Shown here: piece after piece, positions 47,127-58,300 of the stretch | Layout of the letters: every line of letters begins with the position of its first letter | How positions within the stretch are numbered: the first letter of the stretch is position 1 | Assembly (NCBI GenBank): GCA_963969395.1 | Contig: OZ017804.1 | Span: forward strand, 16,492,001-16,556,000 | DNA length: 64,000 bases | Source: Pseudoscleropodium purum | Taxonomy: Eukaryota; Streptophyta; Bryopsida; Hypnales; Brachytheciaceae | Reading direction: 5' to 3' | Made by a program: the position numbers and the translations under genes | The notes under the pieces: generated by a model | Database searches by the model: none | The model's input: only the letters and a program-made list of their open reading frames with translations | Told to the model about the DNA's origin: nothing

Positions 47127-48180
47127 AGCTAAGACGACACTTCGCCTCCGATCTCCACAACTTGGCACTTGCAGATTCTCGTCCAAGCTGCCTTGGTTCA
47201 TACACCTACAAAGTAAATCAGTAGAATGTCGTTTTGAAGTTCTGCTCCTGTATAGCTCTTAACAAATTTGTACCGTGAAGTTGGATTGCTGCTGAAAAAT
47301 ATGCAGTGACAGCAATTGTTTTTATCCGTTCTGGGGAACAGATTTCTGTCACCTCAGGGGAATGGTTTTTATTCGTGGACTGTACCTTGAACTACTTGAA
47401 GTCCGTTGATAAATGATTCATTTCTTCGTTTACTTTCGCTGAACATAGTAAGACCTTGCGGATGTCAGTCATTAGAGTTATCTTAAAGGTCTTGAAAGTC
47501 ATCGTTGAAAATCATCCTCTCTTTGGTCCTTAGTTTGCTTCTAATCCAAGATTGCATTTGAATTTTTATTCAACTTGCATTTTTATGGAATGACAACAAG
47601 GCATGATTGCATGCAATTCAATCACCTTGGGTTTAGTTCCCACCCTTACAAGTAGATAGAATCAAAAGTTAATTTTGCACCCCTTGAGGTTATTATTTTT
47701 GTTTAATTTCAAAATATGAGGTCTCTTCAATGGTGGAAGTCTTGCTCACAAACAAAGCTCAAAGAATTGCATGACACTCGAAAGGCTATGTGACATGTTC
47801 TTTCTCTATTTCTTTTTTGAAATGATTTGGGGTCTTGTACATTGAGAGGGGGGATTCACTTTCTTTTGTACCTCTTTCCAAGCATGGATTATCTTTCTTC
47901 CAAAGAATTGTACTACTAATCCGTGATTTTCCATTGTTTTCCATTCTTGTGTTGCCATTGCCTTTATGCAACTCTTATTTTTTATACCATCATTCATACT
48001 TACCACCTCAAGAAGAGACTCATGTGTTTCATATGCTTTGTGCTAGGTATGCACAAGGTAATAGGACCCACAAAAAATGTCACACCTCCTTTTGGGGGAT
48101 ATTTTTAATATATTTTTTTATTGATTAATTCATTGATTATTTGATACTTTAGATGACCCTTATTCCCAAAAGAAGTTGAT
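47127..48180. other. 3' flank of the TPR gene and spacer
   Basis: Probable 3' UTR to about 47420. The rest is spacer with overlapping frames on both strands (47786-48128) that carry no known domain. Confidence 0.4.
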
Positions 48181-48601
48181 CAGGATGCCGGCGGGCTCTG
48201 CCCCTCGTGAATGAAGGTGGTTTCATCCATCCATCGTCCACTGCGGGCGTCCACCTTGGAGCCAGACGGACGGAGAGCACGATGCACAGACAGCATCCTT
48301 CTCCGCAGCGAACCTCGAACTCTCCGCCTTCTTCTAAGTGTAGATTCCATCGTCCCCGCTTGCGCTCCTCTCATTTCTAACGAATCCACCGCTCTCTTCT
48401 ATGCAAAGCGAATGAAATGGATTCCAATCTTGCTACCATAGCCTGCTGGTGACTCCAGAACAGGGAGAATCATCTCCTTGATCCATCCCCACACAGAACA
48501 TTCAACAGAGTACCCCAGACTAGCCAAAGATTACAGCCATTTTCCATTTGGAGTTTTTTCTTTTCTTTTTTTTCGGAATTTGGTCGAATTTTTAGGGTGC
48601 C
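48181..48601 (+). promoter_or_regulatory. Promoter and 5' leader of the carbonic anhydrase gene
   Basis: Balanced-to-GC-rich sequence with pyrimidine-rich stretches (CTCTCCGCCTTCTTCT, about 48320-48335; CTTTTCTTTTTTTT near 48555) ends at GGTGCCATGG, the start-codon context. A TATA box is not evident. Confidence 0.4.
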
Positions 48602-51600
48602 ATGGAGGCCGTGTTGTCCAAGAGCGCCTTCACTCCTGGCTTCGCTGCTGTTCTCGATTTGGATTCAGTTCCAGTTTCCGCTGCAACTGCTTCGAGGAGG
48701 GGGTGCTTGAAAGTGACGAGTCGGCAGCGAAGTTTTGGAGGATTGATACGGCGGAAACCCAATGAGGGCGATGCTGCGCGATCTGTAAGTGTTGGAGCTG
48801 CGGGGCTGCTGCGGGGCTTGGGGGGTTCTCTGAAGGAGGGGTACGTGCTGCGCAACCATGGCATTGTGGATGAGAACACGGCAGTGGAGAGCACCGGGGA
48901 TGTGATTGAGAAGCTGAAGAAAGGGTTTAAGAATTTCAAGACGACGCAGTACAAGTGAGCTGGTTTGAAACCCTTGTTTTGTACTGTGATCAAACAAATT
49001 TGATCGATGTGCGTGGTTTCTGTTATTAGATTAGATGACTTGTGTATATGCTCTTGTTAGCAAGTGAATGAGGATTCGGAAACCATAGAAAGAGGGTTTA
49101 AGAATTCCAAGACGACACAGTACAAGTGAGATTCTTGGAAACCCCTGTTTCTGACTGTGATGAACTACGTTTGAGTGATGAGCGTAGGTACTGTTATTAG
49201 TGCGCTTCTTTGAAACCCCTATTTCCTATTTTGATCAAGTAGTTTGAGCGATGAGTGTAGATTTTGTTATTAGATTAGATGAATTATTTATGCGTTCTTG
49301 TTAGCAAAATGAAAGAGGATTCCGAACTGCCGAAGAATTTGTTAATTGGATACCGTATGCTAAAGCTATGAAGGTTCAAAGTTTGATGCGTACATGATCT
49401 GAATCAATGCAGTGGAATCGAAGGATTTAAGGATTTAAGGATTTTAGAGAAACCTATGAAAGTGCGTTTTTTTCAAGAATTATGTCCCATTACAACTAGT
49501 CCCTTGTGACTGAAATGGCCCCAAATTGACTTAATTCGTTTTAAAAATGAGTGATTTATTGCCATTTAAGTCACAAGAGACCAATTCTGAAAGACCATAA
49601 GTCAACCAGCGTATGAATGAATTCAGGCTTGTGTAGTGTTCGTTTATGAGTACCAATTGAGTACTAATTCAATGCTTCATGTGCACAGCCAGAAGCCTGA
49701 ACTGTACGCCAAGCTTGCAGAAGGTCAGGAACCAAAGGTATTTCCATCCGGTCTTGAAATGATATGTTCCTCCATGACTCCAGGGTTTTAGGGTTTAGGG
49801 TTTGTCTCCCTGTCCATTAATATTATGTATGTAGAATCATTTTTAGTTCTAATGTGTGTAGTTTGCCTTCGGTTCTGGTGTACAGGTCATGATGATCACA
49901 TGTGCAGACTCGCGGGTGTGCCCAACCATGCTGCATGGTCTGGAAGCTGGGGAGGCTTTCATAGTCCGGAATGTTGCCAATTTGGTTCCCCCTTGCGAAG
50001 GATCGGTATGTGAACATGTGTTGCTGCCTTGTTCTCTTTGGCACATTTTTATCTTGGGCCTTAACTGACACTGGGATTCATGGTCTGAAAATGTCCAATT
50101 CCATGGATCATATTTTGAAGCTTATAATTGAGATGGAGCCAAATTTATTGTCACAAGAATCACATTAGAAGAGAACTGTGCGAATTTGGTCCAAAGCAGT
50201 TCAGCATCCATTCGTTAAAAGGTCATTTTTTTATCAAGATTTAAAGTCTGCTAGTAGAATAGTTTTTTTTTATTTTTATTTTATCGCGGAATGCATTTGT
50301 CTTTGTGCAAAACCAAAGTTCTTTAGGGGATTTGTAATATTGATACGAAGAGTTTTCGTGGGCCAAATGGCTATAAAATTTCTTCTAATGATGAAGAACG
50401 TCCAGAAAGAGAGAGGAAAAACATCGGACAATAGAGAGCCCCTCTGTGAAGTACTAAAAAGCAGTGACGCCCAATTTGGGCTTCTTGTTCATTTAGGTAT
50501 TAATGTACCCTTATTTGATGTTGAGCAATATTGGGTGTTCAGGGTGAGCATCATGGTACAAGCGCTGCTATAGAGTTTGCTGTGACAGTTCTTCAGGTAT
50601 GTAAAATGACAAATGCAGTGCTACTAGCCCCTCGTTACTATGTATTTATCGTGTTCTTAGGAGGTTTTCATGTTTTCTCTTGTAAGTGGGTTGTTTCAAC
50701 TACTTTCATAACATTCTTTAGCCGTTGTGAGAAGTCACCCTCCTCTACTCTAGATGGCAATTGGAAAAAAAATTAAAGTTCTGACATAAACTATAGAGAG
50801 CATACATGGTGCATGCACCGTGTATTCTGTAACTTTTGGTGCTTCCTCATACGAGCTCAAGGTTATGCACAAAAGAATTTGAATTCCTTTCTTAGGGTGT
50901 GGAGGCAACTCAAGAATGTTTTTTTCCTTTATTTTCCTCTGGCAGAGGTGCAGATTTCCAGTTTCATTAGTTTACTGTCGCTGAGATTTCATCCACGCTT
51001 TGCAGGTGGAACGTATTGTAGTTATGGGTCATAGCAACTGTGGAGGCATCAGAGCGCTTATGACTCGAGATACCTATTCAGGGTACACTCTAACCTCAAT
51101 TATTTGATACTTGGGTGACCACTTTAGTAAATACGAGATAATTGAATGTGATAACTGTGCTACAGCCAATAAGTCAATGATAGTGTGGCAAAGTGTGCAA
51201 TATATTCCAGAATGTCAATTTTAAAAGGTCAGATTAAGAGGTTTCGAGTTTATATTTTGTGCCCCTTGTGACTTATTCGTAAACCTTGTCCCGATATTTT
51301 GTTTCCGAATTTCAGAAGTTCAGTCTTCTCAAAATCTTTTTATCTTGCAGTGACTTTGTCGGAAGCTGGGTTAGAATTGGACTTCCTGCCAAAAAGAAGA
51401 CACTGTCATTGATGTCAGGGAAACCGTTCCAAGACCAGTGTACTTTTTGTGAGCAGGTATGAATTCTTCCCTTTCATTTTATGATATGCGTTTCTGTGCA
51501 ATTACTGTGAGGTAGGAATTAGTGGGGTTCAATCATATTGTGGATTGACATATCTCGAATGATATGTAGTGTAACACTGGAATAGCACGCCATCGAGTAA

Positions 51601-52175
51601 ATGAATTCCATTTGTTAAATTCTATACCGGGGGACCACCATCAAGAAAATCTTTTTAGTGATTAGTCTCTCTTAAGAGTTGACCAGTTAGCGTGGTGTGC
51701 AACATGTGATCCAAGCTCAATAAATGGTGTTCATCAATAGGTCCAACAGTTCATGGTGTTTATAGCATATTACATTCCCATAGAATAGTGGATCATTTAA
51801 AAAAAATATAGCAATTGGTTTAGCTCACAGAAATGGTGAGCGGGCATTGCAGTTTGCAGGTGCACAGAGCATATACTGCTCCAGGCATTGGAGTTGTGTA
51901 GGATTGCGAATTCCGATGGTCAATCACAACTCTTGCAGACCCTAGTGCGGAGCACACTTGGAGATAACCACCTGGCAACTGTCTTTTAACCAAAATGATA
52001 TGTTGATTTGCAGGAAGCAGTGAATGTATCATTGGCTAATTTGCTGACCTTTCCGTTTATTGAGGAGCGTGTCAAGGCTGGCAAATTGCATATTTACGGA
52101 ATGCACTATGATTTTATCGAAGGGCAGTTGACAAGCTGGGAAATTGAGCGTGAGGAGGTTCCTGCTCATGCTTAG
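48602..52175 (+). CDS. Beta-carbonic anhydrase, 7 exons
   Basis: Zinc enzyme interconverting CO2 and bicarbonate. Exons are 48602-48954, 49689-49737, 49886-50005, 50543-50596, 51006-51082, 51351-51456 and 52014-52175; all phases fit, giving 306 aa. The beta-class zinc ligands are present: Cys140 (ITCADSRV), His201 and Cys204 (MGHSNCGG), with the Asp142-Arg144 dyad. Other family motifs include EAFIVRNVANLVPP, GTSAAIEFAV, and IYGMHYDFIEGQL near the C-terminus. Residues 1 to about 60 are rich in Ser, Ala and Arg and may be a plastid transit peptide; no experiment supports the location. The start ATG is in GCCATGG. Intron 1 (734 bp) contains tandem copies of the end of exon 1 and a foldback repeat; intron 2 contains a telomere-like stretch. 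Nothing in the protein looks broken. Confidence 0.95.
48918..49330 (+). repeat. Tandem duplication of exon 1 end inside intron 1
   Basis: The end of carbonic anhydrase exon 1 plus the start of intron 1 (about 48918-49080) is repeated at about 49087-49200 with an offset of 171 bp. The copy retains AGGGTTTAAGAATTCCAAGA, CAGTACAA and the GTGAG donor. A third, partial copy (about 49203-49330) repeats the intronic half: TTTGAAACCCC, TGTTATTAGATTAGATGA, TTCTTGTTAGCAA and GAGGATTC. Copies differ by scattered substitutions. Confidence 0.9.
49499..49582. repeat. 84-bp foldback in carbonic anhydrase intron 1
   Basis: The left arm GTCCCTTGTGACTGAAATGG (49499-49518) pairs with the right arm CCATTTAAGTCACAAGAGAC (49562-49581), with two mismatches in about 21 bp. 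The loop is about 43 bp. It may be a small MITE; in RNA it would form a hairpin. Confidence 0.75.
49782..49803 (+). repeat. Short interstitial telomere-like repeat
   Basis: Three AGGGTTT units (the plant telomere motif) lie in intron 2 of the carbonic anhydrase gene. A similar stretch is at 54675-54691. Such short runs are common near plant genes as telo-boxes. Confidence 0.7.
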
Positions 52176-53690
52176 AATGTTTTTCTAGCTTGTGGAAAGT
52201 TTTGCACTTCTTCTTTACCGTACATCTCTTAGAAATTTTAGCATTCTTGTCAAGCTTGAAGTTCAGTGAGTTGCACTTACCGGCAACGCCACCTTAGTTT
52301 AGCAAGAACCACATGTGATTGATCTGCATTGACCAATTTATGATTGATTCTGCTTGAGGGTTCTAGTCTCTACATAAGGTATAGACTTCCAAATGAGCCA
52401 CGTTTTCTGTCAATTATAGTTTTAGTTATTATTATTAGACTAGTTTAATATTTACACTTTGGCTCCATTGCTAAATAATGTTATGAGAACATCAGTTCCA
52501 TTTGGGAGTCTATTGATCACAGTTACTATTACTAGACTCGTCAAATTTTCACATATTGAAAAGAATAATTTGAAGTATGGTTTGACCCATTTGACCTGTT
52601 GTAACAGAATTGAATTAACATTTCAATGCTGATTTTTTCTTCATTGGTGACGTGTTTGTTGAATTTTTAGTTCGTAACAGTGACATAATGTTCTACCTCT
52701 CGGATTGCACTTTGAGAAACTTCCCACTCTTACTTGGACTTTCAGTACCTAACAATGGCATAATATTCTACCTCTTGGATTGTATTTTGGTAAAGCTCCC
52801 ACTTCGTTTGTTGGAGGTGCACTTATTATGTGAATCAATTGAGTCCTTGAGATTTGGATGATCATTCATTTGGGTTTAAGGGTAGTCTACTCTCAAAGTG
52901 ATGATTTAAGAGCTGATTGCCTTTTTGATGAAGCTAAACTCCTTAAAACAATTTAAAGTAAATGTTCATAAGAAGAAAAATGGAATTGGCATTAACCCAA
53001 GTTGTTTCATATTTTTTGGACCTCTCTACAAGTGACCACCTCAAATATACACTATTGGTACAATGAAGAAAGAAAATATACCTCTATGTTTTAATTGCTT
53101 ATAGAATATGAAAGCTTTTAGAGAGAGTATTGTATCATTTGGGTTGCATTAAGTTTGGTATTACTATACATTCACTAACATCATTGCTTTTTTTAACTTT
53201 GTTTAAATGCTTGTTTTAATCTTTAACTTATAAATGAACCTAAGGACAATTTTTAATCGATGAATGTCAAAGAATCTCTTCATGTAAGAGAAAAGTGCAA
53301 CTATTCATTTTCCAAATTTTGTGTAAAAAACGAAGGTTTACACACTATACCAAAACAAATGATTTCCATGGTGACCATCTTATCCACAAAAAGGTTAAAA
53401 AGGTTAACATTACCAAATGTTTTTCTTTCTTTCCCAAAAAATTTGGATGAATGTAGGAACTATTGGACCTAAGAAATTTCTTCCAATAGATTGAAGTCTG
53501 TTTTTACCCCAAGCTCTTGTTCTCATATTCAAATCCACACAAGTTTACTATGGAAACAAATAATTGCAAGGTTCATAGCATTTGGGATTGACCCTTTTCA
53601 AATACAATCATTTTTACTATGTGTATAATATGAAAAATAATAGTTTCTCATATATCAATTTAAAATTATTGAAGACTTGGGAAAAAATTA
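52176..53690. other. 3' flank of carbonic anhydrase and AT-rich spacer
   Basis: Probable 3' UTR to about 52400, then AT-rich DNA. A lone arm related to the 33777-33922 foldback lies at about 52880-52906. Two similar segments (52675-52735 and 52740-52800) share ACAATGGCATAATnTTCTACCTCTyGGATTG-type words, a ~64-bp duplication. No gene seen. Confidence 0.45.
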
Positions 53691-54633
53691 AGTTGCCCTA
53701 AAGGACCATTGTCCCTTTGGGGGACAAATGGGATTTCGAGCAAGTATCTACGGGCTGAATTTTTGTCATGATTTTTTGATACTTTTTTTGAAGATAGAAA
53801 AAATGATAAGCTTTACAAGAGTATAATTTTTTTCACAATTGGTGCCTGGAAAGAATAATAATGACCAAATAAGCTCAAATGAGGGGACAGGAGGCAATCC
53901 AAACAACAAAAAAAATTTTGCAAAAATTTGAGTTTTTTTAAAAATATTTTTTTTCTCATAGATTATATTTTTATCTATTTGAAAAGCTTTGATTCATTTC
54001 ATTTGGATTTGTTGTGAGAAAGTTATAGATATTCTTGTTATTCAAGTAGTTAAAGTATCTTCTTGAAAAAAAAAACTTGTAGGATTCATTTCTGAATGCA
54101 ATTTTTCAAATTTTTCAAATTTATATATTTTGCATGGTTTAGATTACTTGCTAGTACAATCTCACCATTGGGATTAGTGCATTTTAATTCCATCTAAAAT
54201 ATATGAATATTTTAGATTTTCCTTCTATCTCATACCTACTTCTACTTAACAATTTTTTTAAGAATGAAAATTAAGTTTTTTTTAATTTCTTTTTTTCCCA
54301 AGACCCTCAACTCAATTCTCCACTATAAAGATTTAAAGCTCAAAACTCTGTAGTGCAAAAATTTTCAGTTAGAAATGTTTAAAGTCCAAAAATCCAATCC
54401 CAGAATGTGCTGAAAAACTTGTTTTTTCAACTTTAAACACAAATATCTTGCAATGTGTGTGGTGAAGAATTTTGAAATTTTTTTCACACTTTTTTGTACT
54501 AGTGAGGTGTAAGATCCTACAGTTAGATGTGAAAAAAAAACAATTAAATTTTTTTTTTACTCTTTGCTATAGAAATGGCAGTTTTCAGTGTTTTTTGGCA
54601 GAAAAAAGGCCTCAATCCTTTAGGGGTTAAAAA
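53690..54633. mobile_element. Diverged relative of the 25474-26692 element
   Basis: The right end is TTTAGGGGTTAA (54619-54630). The preceding sequence parallels the other copy: GAAAAGCTTT then ATTCATTTCATTTGGATTT then GAAAGTTAT; and AATATCTTnCAAT, TTCTGAAATTTTTT/TTTGAAATTTTTTTC, AAGATCCTA, AAATGGCAGTTTT. The left boundary is unclear and no coding frame is present. The nested MITE of the first copy is missing here. Confidence 0.5.
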
Positions 54634-55330
54634 AAACAAAACTACAATTATTGACAGCTTAGAAATTTAGAATGTAGGGTTTAGGGTTTAGGATTTATCG
54701 AGAGTAGCGATTTGGGAACCCAGGGAAGCGGTCGGGAGATTTTTCTCTTCAATCTTCCTTACCTTGATGGAATTGATACGTACATGTCTCATTTCCATTT
54801 GGTCATCTAACCTTTTGATGTCCAAGTCAGTATTCCAACTTGAACGATAAACATCTACATGCCACTATTGCAACTTAACATATCTCATTTTCATTTCGGC
54901 ACTTATGAACTTTTGAACCATTGTACACAATTGGTACGTTTCTTCCTACGGATAGAGAGGAAGAATAACAAGCAGCTTCACACACAAAAGGCTATCCTTG
55001 TAGCACAAGTGCACTTCTTACTTCTTGAGTAAGGCCTGACTGAAACTTCCTCACATGTAGCTTTTGTCAATACAAAGCCTCCTCCCCTTTGATCCATAGC
55101 CAATAAATTACTTAAAAATAAATCTTCTTATTTATGGTACTGGAAGTACTTATAATTAATATATCTACTACAAAGATTTTCCAGCTATTTCTCTTGCAAG
55201 CGTGAGGACAATTATTCGTCCTTGAAACAACTTGCACCTACCACAAAAACACTTCAAGCGATATAATCAAGAACAGTATATGCCCCCCTCGTTTGAGGAA
55301 ATTTGATCTAATGAGAATAATCAATTAAGA
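54634..55330. other. Spacer before the ICME gene 3' end
   Basis: Contains a short telomere-like stretch at 54675-54691, then balanced sequence that probably includes the 3' UTR of the minus-strand ICME gene. No other gene seen. Confidence 0.4.
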
Positions 55331-58300
55331 TTAAAAAGGGCTTACAGTGCGGGCAAGTTGCAGGAGAAATTCTGGAACAAGTCGCCGACGGGAATAAGCA
55401 TACTTCGCATCGTCTGCTCTCGCTTCCTCGTCATTAGCATGAATTATAGCTAGAATGTCCGCCAACAACTCATCTTTCCCACCTCGCATGGGGTCCTACA
55501 TCCAGCATACATGAATCACTCAACAGAAAATAGACGAGTGAAATTCGAATCGTCAAGATTCATGATTGAAAAGGCACCAAATACAACAAACAAAAACTGC
55601 AACTGACAGAGGGTGAACATTAAGATTCGAAACATCAATGTCAGATTCAAATTACTATCTAGCGAATGAGTGGGTAAACATCAAAGATTCGGACCATAGC
55701 TAAGATACGTATTTTTTTAACACTATGTAATCCAGATCCTCAACAAATTTGCACAAACGTAACATAAAACCTCGAAAATAAAGATGAAACCAGAGTAAGT
55801 CGGTTTAGAGAAATCTAGTAATTGCAGAATTCAGACTCGACATAGATACAAACTGAACGCTAAATACCTGTCCAGATGTATTTCAAAAGAAATTTACTAC
55901 ATACAGGAAAATGCGAACCTGAAGAAACAAGTCTGTGTGTGTCTTGTCAGGGTAAAAGATCGTATTAACCCTTGCACCCACCGATTGCAACGCAATCGCA
56001 AACGCTACACTGTACACGTAAAACCCCAGCACTTAACCGCGATGCGCTAACTCTAATAGAAGTAGAACGATTCAAGAAAATGAATAATCTACTCTTAAAT
56101 AATTCCAAAACTGGTCCCGTCGTCAAAATTAGTATGTTTGACCTTCCCTCGAGAAATGTCCTCAGAGCCAACGAATGTAAAAAATATCCTGACTAAATTA
56201 ATATCACAAATCCTCGAACATTAAAAAGCAGATATACCTGGCTTCATGAGGAATCGAGTAATCTCCTGTTCCATGGAACAAAGTGATTGGAGGTAGCAAA
56301 GGGACAGCTTTTTTAAAGGTTGGTGTTTGAACCATGAACTCTGGAGAATAGGTTTGCAGTGACTTCTCTCCCTCCATTACCCTAAACTCGTACAAATACA
56401 GATATTAGCAACAAGTTGCGAAACCTAAACATCACGACTGCCTAGGAAAGTTTGAATCTTTCGATTACAACATTTATGTCAATAAACATGATAACACTTC
56501 ATCCATCGATATTTCCATTGACATCCTTCCCAACAGTTATCGATAGATGCTTCTCACGGGAACAAAGGTAGGAGAGTACCTCAACATAATCGTCCTATAA
56601 AGACCCCTAGCATGGAAATACTCCACAAGCTTTGCCAAGTTGTATCTGCGTTATTTGAAAAAACAACCTCTCAGATATCCTGTTTCGATGGATATCGAAT
56701 GAGCACTAGTTTCATGTTACCTAACCAGAGAACTTATGCTCCAAAAATACAAACATTTCAAGATCAGTTAAATCAAATCGGTGAACCTAAACTCTGAAGA
56801 TGTATTAATGAATGCAACTTAGAAGAAAAATTTAATGGTGACTTTGAAACAGAAGTTGTGGAATGTAATCCATTTAGGTCATATTCATACGGTTAGATAT
56901 ATTACTACACTAAACTGGAAAAATAACTTCTGTCAAGAAACATGTTCGTACCTCTTGAACAATAGAATATTTACAATAGAAGATTTGCAAAGAAAAGTTC
57001 TGAAAATCTATATCACACAAATAGAAGAGAACTAACCCAAGAATCTAAAAACATTTGGTGGATGAAAAAAACAAGACTCTCTATGCTTGGGAGATGATTG
57101 CATTCATTCGTTGTTTGAAATTGAATAGTTTGGTCCTAAAGGGGTTAAGAGACGAAAAGAAGTATAGAAGTCAAACCACAGTAAAAAAGTAGACAGTAGA
57201 CAGTCTTCATAAGAGATTTTCCAGAGAGATTAGAAGACAGAAAGATGAACTCCTAATGTTGTTTAACCCTTAACGCCTAAATCCTTTTTTTAATTTCTGC
57301 ACATTTTTGCAAATAACTCACCCGCCTGAGATGGCCAGATATGCTTTGATTTGAGATGACCTCCAAGCAAGCTCTGATGGGTCATCCTTTACCTCTTTCT
57401 CTGCTTGAATCAACAAGGCACACGCAGCAAGATGCGCTCCAGCAGATTGACCTGCTAAGTACACCCTACTCCATATTGCAGGAGGCAAAATATCATTTAA
57501 AAGAACAAAAATAACTTGGGCAAACCCATTCAGGAGACCATAGAAGAGCTCCAGACAAGACACCAAGAGAGGTCTAGCATTCGAGTTCCATATCTGAAGA
57601 GCGTAGACTGAAAAACGAGCCCCATAGAGGCATAGTCTGACTCACATGTCTGGATCACCACCAAAACTCTCCACATTCTGATATACATAACCAATCCCCG
57701 TCGACACGTCGGAAATCATATCACTGACGCAGCCTTGAGGGAAATTTCTGCAACGCCCACAACTACGTCAAACAATGAGCAAATTACAACAATACTGCAA
57801 AGAAAGTTACAACTAGAAGTCTTTACAAAATCCAACTCAAACCGTCATACCTTTGCTACGAAACGATCTCATCAAAAAACGGACAAAAATCCATCATACA
57901 CAACAAAATGACCAAAAAGCATCGTAAAAAACAATGCTGATTCTGTTCGTCCTTCCTGCTTCCAATTTCTCATACTTCGCAGATACTCATGTTAAAAAGT
58001 AGAATGTAGATGCATGTAATCATAAGCAATGAAAGTACATCATCCTTGCCGGTCACTAAAAAACAAGCTTTGAGGTCACACCTGTAATCAATGCAGGCCA
58101 CGATAATGTCCCGCTCTACAAGCTGCTGCGCTAATAAAGCTCCCCACGCCTTGTAACTGAGGTAGGAAAAGAATTAGTCAACACGCAAAGCAATCGAGCG
58201 AACTATAAAAAAACAGGAAGTACGAAACAACAACTAAATAATAAAATGTGCTTACCCGATGATCCAAGCTCCACCCGTTACAAATATAACTACTGGCTTT

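Noticed and set aside
48592..48997. Minus-strand ORFs of 110-133 codons
   Set aside because: Antisense shadows of carbonic anhydrase exon 1.
55972..56196. 74-codon plus ORF
   Set aside because: Antisense to ICME exon 11 and its adjoining intron.
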